Part shown: positions 35,318-43,226 of the stretch, one piece after another
Position numbering within the stretch: the first letter of the stretch is position 1
How the letters are laid out: each line of letters begins with the position of its first letter
From: an uncultured Eubacteriales bacterium
GTDB taxonomy: Bacteria; Bacillota; Clostridia; Christensenellales; CAG-917
Assembly: GCA_900544575.1 (NCBI GenBank)
Contig: UQVO01000004.1
Span: 1 to 64,000, forward strand
Length of the DNA stretch: 64,000 bases
Direction of reading: 5' to 3'
Translations under genes and position numbers: made by a program
Notes under the pieces: generated by a model
What the model was told of the DNA's origin: nothing
Seen by the model: only the letters and a program-made list of their open reading frames with translations
The model's database searches: none

Positions 35318-35431
35318 TAAGGAGCGCCTGCCGCGACGGAACAGCGGAGAGCCGCGTGTTAATCTGCGTACGGCGTCACGCATAGCGGCGAACCGCGTCA
35401 GCCTCGGGTTCTGAATCGCTCCGCTCGTGCT

Positions 35432-35463
35432 ATGGAAAATCCCACTCGCCGAGTGGGATTTTT
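35432..35463 (-). terminator. Terminator of tRNA-Ser
   Basis: AAAATCCCACTCG and CGAGTGGGATTTT, immediately after the tRNA CCA end on the minus strand. The T-run is short (TTTT then CC). Confidence 0.8.
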
Positions 35464-35464
35464 C

Positions 35465-35553
35465 TGGCGGAGGCGGAGGGATTCGAACCCCCGTGGCGTT
35501 GCCGCCAAATGGTTTTCAAGACCACCTCGTTATGACCGCTTCGATACGCCTCC
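35465..35553 (-). tRNA. tRNA-Ser (anticodon UGA)
   Basis: Acceptor GGAGGCG pairs with CGCCTCC, followed by discriminator G and an encoded CCA. The anticodon loop CTTGAAA gives UGA, reading UCA/UCG serine codons. The long variable arm (GGCGGCAACGCC) and T-loop TTCGAAT complete an 89-base class II tRNA. Confidence 0.97.
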
Positions 35554-35648
35554 GTGATTTGCGCGCATAATGGATTATAGTTTAACGGCGTTAGGTTGTC
35601 AACCCGACGGGTCTAACTGCAACAGTATGCCGCCGAAACAAAACGCAC

Positions 35649-35668
35649 GCCGCGGCATTTGCCGCGGC
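35649..35668. repeat. GC-rich hairpin downstream of the aminotransferase
   Basis: GCCGCGGC, ATTT, GCCGCGGC. On the minus strand it follows the aminotransferase by about 120 bases, with only GTGCGTTTTG after it, so it is at best a weak terminator. The rest of 35554-35788 shows no gene. Confidence 0.4.
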
Positions 35669-35788
35669 GCAACCTTTTCCTCTACACTTCTTAGCAGTGC
35701 AGAAGCGTTGTATCCACCGTTCGGGGACATCCGCCGCCGCGCCGTGCGCCGCAAACGGAACACTTCCCGCACTGCCCTGCCGTAACGC

Positions 35789-36976
35789 TTATTTTTTGAG
35801 TTCGGCGAGGAATTCCTCGATTTTGTCGAGAGCGGTCTTGATGGCTTCGACGGAATAGGCATAGGAAATGCGGATGAAATCCTTGCCGCTCTCACCGAAC
35901 GCTCCGCCGGGGACGACTGCCACGTTTTTGGCTTCGAGCAGCGCATATGCAAACTCTTCGCCGTCCATACCCGTGGACTTCACGCAGGGGAACGCATAGA
36001 AAGCGCCTCTCGGCTCGAAGCAGGTGAGCCCCATGGCGTTGAGTCTGTCAACGAGGTATCTTCTTCTTTCGTCGTACTTGGAGCGCATTTCTCTGACTTC
36101 CGCAAAATCGTCCGCGAAAGAGGTTTCGAGCGCGGCGAGCGCGGTATACTGCGCTGCGGTGGGCGCGCACATTATGCCGTACTGATGGATTTTGTAAACG
36201 ACGTCGATGATGGGTTTCGGCGCGCAGATGTAACCGAGACGCCAGCCCGTCATAGCGAACGCTTTGGAGAACCCGCTGAGCACTATGGTGCGCTCTCTCA
36301 TATTCCCGATGGAAGAAATCGAGCAGAATTTCAGCCCGTTGTAAACCAGCTCGCCGTAAATTTCGTCGGAGAAAACTATAAGGTTGTTCTCTTCGATGAC
36401 GGGAACGAGGGCTTCGAGGTCCGCTTTCTCCATTACGCCGCCCGTGGGATTGTTGGGGAAGGCGATGAGGATGGCTTTCGTCCTGGGGGTGATTGCCTTT
36501 TTCACTTCCTCGACATTGAGCTTGAACTCGTCCTCGATGTAGCACTTGACGCTGACGGGAGTCGCGCCGGTGAGAGAAACCAGCGGCGCATAGCACACGA
36601 AGCAGGGTTCGGGGATGAGCACTTCGTCGCCGGGAGCGCAAACTGCCCTGAAGGCGGCGTCGATACCCTCGGACGCGCCGACGGTAATGATTATCTCACT
36701 GGCGGGGTCGTAATGCACGCCGATAAACCCGTCGAGATACTTGCTTATCGCCTTACGCAGCTCCATAAGACCCGCATTGGCGGTATACTGCGTCTTGCCC
36801 TGCAATATGCTGTCTATACCCGCCTGGCTGAACGCCTTGGGGGTGATGAAGTCGGGCTCGCCCACGCCGAGAGAGATGCAATCCTTGCGGGTCGCGGCAA
36901 TCTCGAAGAACTTTCTTATGCCGGAGGGCTTCATATCTCTTGCTACGGGATTGAGAACTTTTGCGTAATCTATCAT
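35789..36976 (-). CDS. Class I/II aminotransferase (aspartate/aromatic type)
   Basis: A 395-residue fold-type I PLP aminotransferase of the I-gamma group. Motifs are ISLGVGEPDFITP at the start, YTANAGLMELRKAIS, VGASEGIDAAFRA, NNPTGGVMEKADLE, FSDEIYGELVY, the PLP lysine in LSGFSKAFAMTGWRLGYI, and FIRISYAYS near the end with the carboxylate-binding arginine. It could act on aspartate, aromatic or branched amino acids; the family does not decide between them. AGAGGTG precedes the ATG. It is monocistronic and unrelated to the subgroup Ic enzyme at 7773. Confidence 0.9.
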   Translation of the reverse strand: MIDYAKVLNPVARDMKPSGIRKFFEIAATRKDCISLGVGEPDFITPKAFSQAGIDSILQGKTQYTANAGLMELRKAISKYLDGFIGVHYDPASEIIITVGASEGIDAAFRAVCAPGDEVLIPEPCFVCYAPLVSLTGATPVSVKCYIEDEFKLNVEEVKKAITPRTKAILIAFPNNPTGGVMEKADLEALVPVIEENNLIVFSDEIYGELVYNGLKFCSISSIGNMRERTIVLSGFSKAFAMTGWRLGYICAPKPIIDVVYKIHQYGIMCAPTAAQYTALAALETSFADDFAEVREMRSKYDERRRYLVDRLNAMGLTCFEPRGAFYAFPCVKSTGMDGEEFAYALLEAKNVAVVPGGAFGESGKDFIRISYAYSVEAIKTALDKIEEFLAELKK

Positions 36977-37219
36977 AATTCACCTCTTACCGTTTATGAA
37001 AAAATTTTAGCACGGAATGATTTACTTTTCAACTATTTTTTCATTTTCCCGACATATAAATAAAAAGCGGCGGTCAAAGTGCTGACGTACGTCGGAACGG
37101 AACGCGCCGAAAATCCGCACCCGCGGCGGACTGACACGGCAAGCCCGCATAAGCGCGGCGGAGACGGATAGAAAACGTGCCCTGCGGCACAATAAAAGCG
37201 ACGTCGGATTGTCCCGCGC

Positions 37220-37248
37220 TTGAACTCGCCGCGGCGACGTGGTAATAT
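37220..37248 (+). promoter_or_regulatory. Possible promoter of the LOG-like gene
   Basis: TTGAAC at 37220-37225, 17 bases, TAATAT at 37243-37248, 22 bases before the ATG. Confidence 0.6.
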
Positions 37249-37269
37249 ATATACGTCAAGAGGTGTAAT

Positions 37270-37836
37270 ATGAGAAAAATGATTTCCATTATAGGCGACA
37301 GCAAAATCGACGAAGGCGGACTGAAATACCGTATGGCGTTCGAAACGGGCAAGGCGCTTGTCGACAACGGTTACCGCGTGGCTTCGGGCGGACTCGGCGG
37401 CGTGATGGAAGCCGCATTCCTCGGAGCGAAGTCCTCAAAGTTTTACACAGAGGGCGACACCGTCGCGATACTCCCTATGTTTGACCGTACCCTTGCAAGC
37501 GACGCGGCGGACATCGTCGTTGCGACGGGGCTGGACATCTACCGCAACGTCATAGTGGCGAACTCCGACGCCGTAATCGCAATAGGCGGCGGCGCGGGCA
37601 CCCTTTCGGAAATGACGAATGCGTGGCCGCTCAAAAGACTTATGATAGCTTTCTCCAATGTGGACGGATGGAGCGCAAAGGTCGCCGACACGCGGCTGGA
37701 CCACCGCATCCGCTATCCCGAAATCGAAGAGGACAGGATTTTCGGCGTGACTTCCGCAGACGAAGCGATGGCAGTGCTGGAAAAGTATCTCAACCTCTAC
37801 ACAGGCACTCATTCGGGAATAAAACGCGGCGACTGA
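37270..37836 (+). CDS. LOG/SLOG-family nucleotide-binding protein
   Basis: A 188-residue Rossmann-like protein of the LOG/TIGR00725 group. It keeps the two phosphate/ribose loops: ASGGLGGVMEAAFLGAK at about 42-58, and AIGGGAGTLSEMTNAWP at about 103-119 in the place of the LOG motif PGGxGTxxE. Relatives cleave nucleoside 5'-monophosphates (phosphoribohydrolase) or bind nucleotides in signalling. The catalytic Arg/Glu pair is only partly recognisable (E113). It is a single gene with its own promoter and terminator; the biological role here is unknown. Confidence 0.82.
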   Translation: MRKMISIIGDSKIDEGGLKYRMAFETGKALVDNGYRVASGGLGGVMEAAFLGAKSSKFYTEGDTVAILPMFDRTLASDAADIVVATGLDIYRNVIVANSDAVIAIGGGAGTLSEMTNAWPLKRLMIAFSNVDGWSAKVADTRLDHRIRYPEIEEDRIFGVTSADEAMAVLEKYLNLYTGTHSGIKRGD

Positions 37837-37854
37837 AAGAAAGGACGAGCAACA

Positions 37855-37882
37855 AAAAGAGCGGTTCAACCGCTCTTTTTTC
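37855..37882 (+). terminator. Terminator of the LOG-like gene
   Basis: AGAGCGGTT, C, AACCGCTCT with A-run before and TTTTTTC after. Confidence 0.85.
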
Positions 37883-37937
37883 ATAATAAAAACGTTATTG
37901 CGTCATTATGACGGATTTTCGTCCGCACGCCGCAGTA

Positions 37938-38414
37938 TCAAAGCAAAGTTTCTTCTTCACCGTCGGAGGGGGCAAAGTTGCTGTCCGTACCGCTCTTGTG
38001 CGGAGCACCTTTGTCGCCGTTTTCCTCCGCAAGCCTTGCGGCGATGAGTTCGAGCATTTCGTTGGTTTTCAGACTCTGCTTGCCCGCAAAGCGCAGATAG
38101 CCGTCAACGGGCGCGCCCGCCTTTTCTCTGTAAAAGGATTCGAACAGCGCCTTGTTGAGTTTCTCGCGCGATTTCCTTGCCTCTATCAGTTCTTCGAGCA
38201 CGAAAATGAGCCAGCGTGTGATAAACCACCATATCGCCGCCCCCAGACAGCCGCCAATCATATAAATGAAGAAAGCCCACACGGCTGCGCCCGCGTCCTG
38301 CTCTCCCAACGCGACGGCCTGAATGACCGCGCTGATAAATACCAGCAGGACAATAATCACGGTCAGCGCGGTAAACAGCTTCCTCGCGGTCGAACACCAC
38401 TTTTCCGAATTCAT
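37938..38414 (-). CDS. Small two-TM membrane protein of unknown function
   Basis: A 158-residue protein with no recognised family. Two hydrophobic spans lie near 12-34 (LFTALTVIIVLLVFISAVIQ) and 43-71 (WAFFIYMIGGCLGAAIWWFI). They are followed by a charged cytosolic tail with EELIEARKSREKLNKALFE and an acidic end (SDGEEETLL). The start is the ATG at 38414 behind GGGAGG; seven extra residues upstream are possible but would hide that site. It has its own strong promoter on the minus strand and is convergent with the LOG-like gene. Confidence 0.7.
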   Translation of the reverse strand: MNSEKWCSTARKLFTALTVIIVLLVFISAVIQAVALGEQDAGAAVWAFFIYMIGGCLGAAIWWFITRWLIFVLEELIEARKSREKLNKALFESFYREKAGAPVDGYLRFAGKQSLKTNEMLELIAARLAEENGDKGAPHKSGTDSNFAPSDGEEETLL

Positions 38415-38465
38415 AACAATCCTCCCTTTCCGCACTCCGCAAAGAATGCGTTTATTGATAAGTAT

Positions 38466-38494
38466 ATGATAACGTATGTTATAAGCCGTGTCAA
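38466..38494 (-). promoter_or_regulatory. Sigma-A promoter of the small membrane protein
   Basis: On the minus strand TTGACA (38494-38489), 17 bases, TATCAT (38471-38466). Bases 38495-38730 contain no gene that I can support. Confidence 0.85.
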
Positions 38495-38730
38495 TATCAA
38501 TATTTTTCTTTCGTTCGGAATATAAATGCTTTCCTGCGGGATTGCCGCGCTTTATCCGCTTGCGGAGGGACGCTCCACGCTCTCCTTCCTCCGCGGCGCC
38601 GAAAACCGTCCGCCGTTTTCAGAAAGGCAGCGCCCGAGCGCGGAACCGTCCGCCCCGCACGCCCCGCGGCACGGGCACAAAACGCCTCGTCAGGTGACGG
38701 AAAAGGATAAAAAACAAAGTAAAACAAACG

Positions 38731-38757
38731 AAAACTCCGCCCGTCGGGCGGAGTTTT
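38731..38757 (-). terminator. Terminator of the enoate-reductase-like gene
   Basis: AAAACTCCGCCCG, GGGCGGAGTTTT stem; on the minus strand followed by CGTTTGTTTTAC, 24 bases after the stop codon. Confidence 0.8.
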
Positions 38758-38781
38758 GATAAAATGCGTCTCAATGTCCGC

Positions 38782-40872
38782 TTACTTTATCTTGTTCATC
38801 GCAACGTCGTATGCCGCCGCGGTCGCGTTCGCTATTCTGCCGACCTTTTCGGCGTCGCCGACCACAAACAGGTTCTTGACTTTGCCTTCCAGCTCCTTGG
38901 CAAGTTTGTTGACGGGACGCGCTCCGAGAGAAAGCACGACGGCGTCTGCGTCCACTCTGCTCTGCGCCTTTGTCTTCACGTTTTCCACAAGCGCGCCTTT
39001 TTCGTCTATGGCAACGAGCTTTGTGGACAGCAGGAACTTCGCCCCCGCCTTTTCGAGTTTGGGCATTGCGTCGTCGAGGTGCTGGAACCAGGTGCCGGGA
39101 GCAACGGTGTCGGCCATTTCGACAAAGGTCAGCTTGTTGCCGCCTTCCGCAAGCAGTTCGCCCGTTTCGAGCCCCGTCATACCCGTGCCTATGAGCGCGA
39201 CTTTTTTGCCTTCGAGTTTTACGGAACCGTCGAGTATCTGGGTGGTGGTGAATACATTCGCGCCGTCCGCGCCCTTTATGGATTTGGGACGCACGGCAAC
39301 AGCGCCCGTCGCGACTATGACCGCGCAGGGATTGAGCGCCGTAACGTTCCCGACCGTGGCTTCCGTGCCGAGACGGATGTCCGCGCCGTAAAGCCTAGCG
39401 TTGGTTTCGAGGTCCTGCGAACACCAGCCTATCTTTTCTTTCTTGGGTCCTTTGTCGGCGAGATTTATCTGCCCGCCGCACTCGTTTTCTTTCTCGAACA
39501 CCACGGGTTTGAAACCGCGTCTGCCGAGTATCTCCGCCGCCGTAAGCCCCGCGACGCCCGCGCCGATTATCGCCACCGTTCTTCCGCCGCCGTCCTTGGG
39601 CAGGTTGGCAAATCTCTTTTCTTCGCCGAGAGTGGGATTGACCGAGCAGCAGCCGTGTTCGCCGACATAGGCGTGCTCCATCATACTCTCGATGCAGTAA
39701 AGACAGTTGATGCAGCGTTTGATTTCGTTCGCTCTGCCCGACTTCGCTTTCTCCGCCCAATGCGGGTCGGCGATGTGGGGTCTGCCGAGGGAAACGAAAT
39801 CCTGAATGCCGCGCTCCAGCTGCTCTTCCGCCTGTTCGGGCGAACGTATGACGTTGGCGGCGAGGACGGGAATGGTCTTGACCTCTTTCTTGACCGCTTC
39901 CGCCATATAAGCGCGCCAGCCGCAGTCGAACGAAGTGGGTTCGAGCCAATAATTGTAGGTGTCGTAGGCGGCGGAGGAAACGTCAATCGCGTCCACGCCC
40001 ATATCCTCGAACGCCTTTGCGTATTTCACGCCCGTGGCAAGGTCGTAGCCTTTGCCGGGTTTGCCTATCTCGGCATAGCACTCGTCGACGGTAAGACGGA
40101 TGACAACGGGATAATCCTTGCCGCACTTTTCGCGGATGCCCTCGATGATTTCCTTGATGAAGCGCATCCTGTTCTCGAAACTGCCGCCGTACTCGTCCGT
40201 GCGGGTGTTGGTGTTGGGGCTGAGGAACTGCTGCAACAGATAACCGTGCGCCGCGTGCAGCTCCACGCCGTCCACGCCCGCCGCCTTGCATCTGACCGCC
40301 GCGTCCACGAACTGGCGGATGAGCTTCTTTATCTCGCGGTGGGAAAACGCCCTGACGTGACCGCCCGACACCTTGCTGGGCTCGCATTTGGAAGGACCGG
40401 GCGACGCGAAGACCAGCCCTTTGTCCACCATTTTGCGGCCTATGCCCGGCGCGATTTTGTAGACAAGTTTGGGGAAGGATTTGCAGACCTTGCTGCACAT
40501 ATTGGTGAGCGGCACCATATGTATCATAATGCCGATGTTCTGTCTGCCGGGGTGATGCAGCTGCACGAAAAGTTTTGCGCCGTGGCGGTGTATTCTGTCG
40601 GCAAACTCACGCATCGGCTCTATGTGATAATCGTGGGACATTGCCAGCTGATTGAACGCCGCCGCACCGTGGTCGTCGTTGACGCGGGTGATTTCGGTGA
40701 TGATAAGCCCCGTGCCGCCCTTTGCGCGCTCCTCGTAATAATCCATAAGCATTTCCGTGGGTTTCCCGGAAGGCTCGCCGAAGCCCATCATCATAGGGGG
40801 CATAACTATACGGTTCTTGATTTCGCAGCTGCCTATCTTCATAGGCGAAAACAGCATTTTGTATTCCATCAT
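38782..40872 (-). CDS. 2-enoate-reductase-like NADH:flavin oxidoreductase
   Basis: A 696-residue flavoprotein of the old-yellow-enzyme/2,4-dienoyl-CoA reductase group. The N-terminal FMN barrel (1-360) contains LFSPMKIGSCEIKNRIVMPP, QLHHPGR and GVELHAAHGYLLQQFLSP with the substrate-binding HxxH region. A [4Fe-4S] motif follows (CINCLYC...GCCSVNP, about 375-395). The C-terminal half has two dinucleotide folds (VAIIGAGVAGLTAAEIL for FAD, VALIGTGMTGLETGELL for NAD(P)H). It could reduce the C=C bond of enoates or enoyl-CoA. It is upstream-adjacent in orientation to a VOC protein and the dehydratase-like operon, suggesting a shared reductive pathway, but no shared transcript is proven. Confidence 0.9.
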   Translation of the reverse strand: MMEYKMLFSPMKIGSCEIKNRIVMPPMMMGFGEPSGKPTEMLMDYYEERAKGGTGLIITEITRVNDDHGAAAFNQLAMSHDYHIEPMREFADRIHRHGAKLFVQLHHPGRQNIGIMIHMVPLTNMCSKVCKSFPKLVYKIAPGIGRKMVDKGLVFASPGPSKCEPSKVSGGHVRAFSHREIKKLIRQFVDAAVRCKAAGVDGVELHAAHGYLLQQFLSPNTNTRTDEYGGSFENRMRFIKEIIEGIREKCGKDYPVVIRLTVDECYAEIGKPGKGYDLATGVKYAKAFEDMGVDAIDVSSAAYDTYNYWLEPTSFDCGWRAYMAEAVKKEVKTIPVLAANVIRSPEQAEEQLERGIQDFVSLGRPHIADPHWAEKAKSGRANEIKRCINCLYCIESMMEHAYVGEHGCCSVNPTLGEEKRFANLPKDGGGRTVAIIGAGVAGLTAAEILGRRGFKPVVFEKENECGGQINLADKGPKKEKIGWCSQDLETNARLYGADIRLGTEATVGNVTALNPCAVIVATGAVAVRPKSIKGADGANVFTTTQILDGSVKLEGKKVALIGTGMTGLETGELLAEGGNKLTFVEMADTVAPGTWFQHLDDAMPKLEKAGAKFLLSTKLVAIDEKGALVENVKTKAQSRVDADAVVLSLGARPVNKLAKELEGKVKNLFVVGDAEKVGRIANATAAAYDVAMNKIK

Positions 40873-40928
40873 ATTCTCCCTTAACTCCGTCCGCGAAGCT
40901 CAATGAGCACAAGACGTAATGTTTATCG

Positions 40929-40962
40929 TTAAAAAACGCGCGTTAAACTCACTTTACGCGCT
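40929..40962 (-). terminator. Terminator overlapping the VOC stop codon
   Basis: On the minus strand GCGCGTAAA...TTTAACGCGC forms a stem with one bulge and runs into GTTTTTTAACG. The last codons and stop of the VOC gene are part of the stem. Confidence 0.75.
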
Positions 40963-41470
40963 TATAGTTGCCCGTCAGCGCGGCGAGTTGCATTTCGAAA
41001 GGCATATCGCCTTTGTGCAGTCCTCCGGGCAGCACCGTCTCGATGAGCTCGATGACGGTGTCGTCCTCGCTTTTGCCGACGTATGCGTATCTGACCTTTG
41101 CGCCCGCACTCTCGAACGAAGCGGCTTGCAGCACTTTGAGCCCTTCTTCCTCGACGTGCGCTATCGCCGCGTCAAGGTCCTTGACGTTGTATTCGATGTG
41201 GTGAATCATCTCTCCGTGGTTGCGCAGAAAAGTCGTATAAATGTTTTCGTCGCCCTGCGGATAAATGAGTTCTATCGCCGTGTGCCCTTTCCCGCCGAAA
41301 TAAAGAGTCACGTTGCAGTTGCGCTTCTCTCCGCGATAAGTCATATCGAGAGGGGTGTCGTAAGCGAGTTCGTACCACTTGTCAATGCCGAAAAGGCGGG
41401 AATAATGCTCTTTCGCCGCCTGCAAATCCCTGACGACTATGCCGACGTGACCTATTTTGCCGAATTTCAT
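40949..41470 (-). CDS. VOC-family protein, methylmalonyl-CoA-epimerase-like
   Basis: A 173-residue vicinal-oxygen-chelate protein with two beta-alpha-beta-beta-beta modules. Metal-ligand positions are visible: H8 in IGHVGIVVRD, E in TAIELIYP near 67, H in HHIEYNV near 91, and E in DTVIELIETV near 140. This layout fits glyoxalase or methylmalonyl-CoA epimerase. It may be linked to the neighbouring CoA-related operon. The gene is separated from the dehydratase operon by a terminator at 41657, and its own terminator overlaps its stop codon. A 226-base gap lies upstream. Substrate remains open. Confidence 0.82.
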   Translation of the reverse strand: MKFGKIGHVGIVVRDLQAAKEHYSRLFGIDKWYELAYDTPLDMTYRGEKRNCNVTLYFGGKGHTAIELIYPQGDENIYTTFLRNHGEMIHHIEYNVKDLDAAIAHVEEEGLKVLQAASFESAGAKVRYAYVGKSEDDTVIELIETVLPGGLHKGDMPFEMQLAALTGNYKRVK

Positions 41471-41656
41471 ATTGCTCTCCTTGTCCCGCGGCGCGCCCGC
41501 GCCTTCCGCGCGCGCGTCACATATCGTTTAACAGTTTACCATATCGCCGCCCGCAAGTCAACGGCGGAAACGGGCGCGGGAACAGCTTTCAGCGGAATTC
41601 GCGCTCCGCAAGCGGCTCCCCGCATCGGCACACGACGGATTTACGCCGCGCCTTAT

Positions 41657-41688
41657 GCAAAACGCCCCGTCCTTTGCGGAACGGGGCG
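41657..41688 (-). terminator. Terminator of the dehydratase-like operon
   Basis: On the minus strand CGCCCCGT, TCCGCAAAGG, ACGGGGCG then TTTTG, just after the stop codon at 41697. The 41471-41656 gap shows no gene. Confidence 0.82.
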
Positions 41689-41696
41689 CATTAGTT

Positions 41697-43226
41697 TTAC
41701 CAGGCCATACTGTCGTCGAAATCGACGAGAGTGGGGTCGACGGGTTTTTCCTGCAACACGGAAGTCATATACTTGTTCACCTGCTCGCGCATATCGCGGC
41801 GGGAGATTGTGCGGCAGTCCATCAGGTCCTGCTGCACCCATATGAACTTAACGTTGTGTTCGCGCGCCTGGTCGTCGAACACACCGTTGAGCCCCGCCAT
41901 TCCCTTGCAGGAAATCTGGTCGTACATTATGACCATATCCGCGTTGTACTCCTCGACTATGCGCCACAGTTCGTCCACGACGTTGCGGTAGCCGCCCTTG
42001 GTATGCTTGCGCATCGTCACGCGCTGATAGGTCTTGGCGAGGTCGTGCAGGGACTCTTCCTTGTCCTCGGTGTCGAACATCAGATAGGAAATCATCGTTT
42101 CCATATCCATAACGACGTTGATGCCCCAGCAGTTTTCCAGCCACGCGGCAAAGTTGGTGTAGTAGTTTGCGGGGCAGGACCAGACGATGGCGCGGTGACG
42201 CATTTCTTTGGACACGGGGGTCTTTTTCTCGTAGGCTTTGAGCATAATCTTGTTGACCTTTTTGTCCACCTTGCCGAAGCGCTTGTCGAAGCCGCCGCTG
42301 AGGTGGAAGTAATAAAGCCTGTAAAGCCAGAAATTCGCGCCCGTGAGCTGGGGATACTTTGTCTTGTTAATCTCCCATTTCTGGAGTTCATACTCCGTTT
42401 CTTTGTTGTAAACCTTCATTGCGGCGAAATACGCGTCCCAATCGAACTTTTCGCCCGTCTGCTCTTCTATGAACTTTATGCAGCCCTTTATCTCTTCCAG
42501 AGCGTACTCCTGCACCTCTTCTTCGGTGTATCTGAGCGGAATGTTGAGGCAGTACGAAGGCAGTCTGAAACGCCTTTCCTGGAAGGACGTCGTCATTATG
42601 CTGCCGTCGCAGGGCATATTGCAGGTGATGAAGCATTTGCCGAACTTCGGGAAGTCGTCGCATATCGCGACGCCCGCCTCGCCCGACGGCAGCGGACAGA
42701 CGTCCGCGGGCACGCCGTAGTTCTCCACCACGTCGAGATACGGAGGAACTATCTGCTGGTCGACCATCGAGGACAAGAAGATGGGCATCGTCTGCACGGG
42801 GATGCCGATGAGGTTCGGGAAGCCCGCCATTATCTCCATCGGGATGAGCTCGTCCATACACACTATCCTGTCCGACAGCTTGTTGGGACCGTGCAGTTTT
42901 TCGTCCGCGCGGAAGCTCGTGCCTATGATGACCGTCGCGTGTTTGACAATCATATTGAAATGGAGATGCGCCATTCTGAGCTGCGGTCCCCTGAGCCCCT
43001 GCAAATGCCTGTCGACAAATGCGGGCACGGTGAGATAAGAGCTCATCCATCTGTATCTCCACAAACCTTTCACTACGGAAACGGGCTGTCTGAACACGAA
43101 TTTCAGGATGTCTTTCCAGTTGACGAGCCACCTGTAAAAGTCGTACATCGTGTCCCTGAACCCGCGCCACTCTCTGTGTTTGAGCACCGCGTCCTTGTCG
43201 CGGTAAAGTTTTCCGAGTCCTGCCAT
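41697..43226 (-). CDS. 2-hydroxyacyl-CoA dehydratase-like subunit (large)
   Basis: A 509-residue subunit of the HgdB/BcrB superfamily, in which an ATP-activated iron-sulfur protein drives a difficult reduction. Conserved-looking parts are KFGKCFITCNMPCDGSIM (Cys pair), AIVWSCPANYYTNFAAWLENCWG, YDQISCKGMAGLNGVFDD and WVQQDLMDCRTISRRDMREQV. It is longer than typical dehydratase subunits (about 370-430), with about 60 N-terminal residues before the core. Its ATG overlaps the stop of the other subunit by one base (TAATG). The partner genes encode an activase and a CooC-like ATPase. The substrate, if any, is not identifiable; the familiar double-cubane or benzoyl-CoA-reductase relatives are alternatives. 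Confidence 0.8.
   Translation of the reverse strand: MAGLGKLYRDKDAVLKHREWRGFRDTMYDFYRWLVNWKDILKFVFRQPVSVVKGLWRYRWMSSYLTVPAFVDRHLQGLRGPQLRMAHLHFNMIVKHATVIIGTSFRADEKLHGPNKLSDRIVCMDELIPMEIMAGFPNLIGIPVQTMPIFLSSMVDQQIVPPYLDVVENYGVPADVCPLPSGEAGVAICDDFPKFGKCFITCNMPCDGSIMTTSFQERRFRLPSYCLNIPLRYTEEEVQEYALEEIKGCIKFIEEQTGEKFDWDAYFAAMKVYNKETEYELQKWEINKTKYPQLTGANFWLYRLYYFHLSGGFDKRFGKVDKKVNKIMLKAYEKKTPVSKEMRHRAIVWSCPANYYTNFAAWLENCWGINVVMDMETMISYLMFDTEDKEESLHDLAKTYQRVTMRKHTKGGYRNVVDELWRIVEEYNADMVIMYDQISCKGMAGLNGVFDDQAREHNVKFIWVQQDLMDCRTISRRDMREQVNKYMTSVLQEKPVDPTLVDFDDSMAW

Noticed and set aside
35141..35383. 80-codon minus-strand ORF in the tRNA-Ser spacer region
   Set aside because: It runs through a terminator hairpin and the detached tRNA fragment and has no ribosome site or recognisable content.
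38764..40884. 706-codon plus-strand frame opposite the enoate-reductase gene
   Set aside because: Exactly overlays the minus-strand flavoenzyme; it has His/Arg/Val-rich text with no family features or ribosome site.
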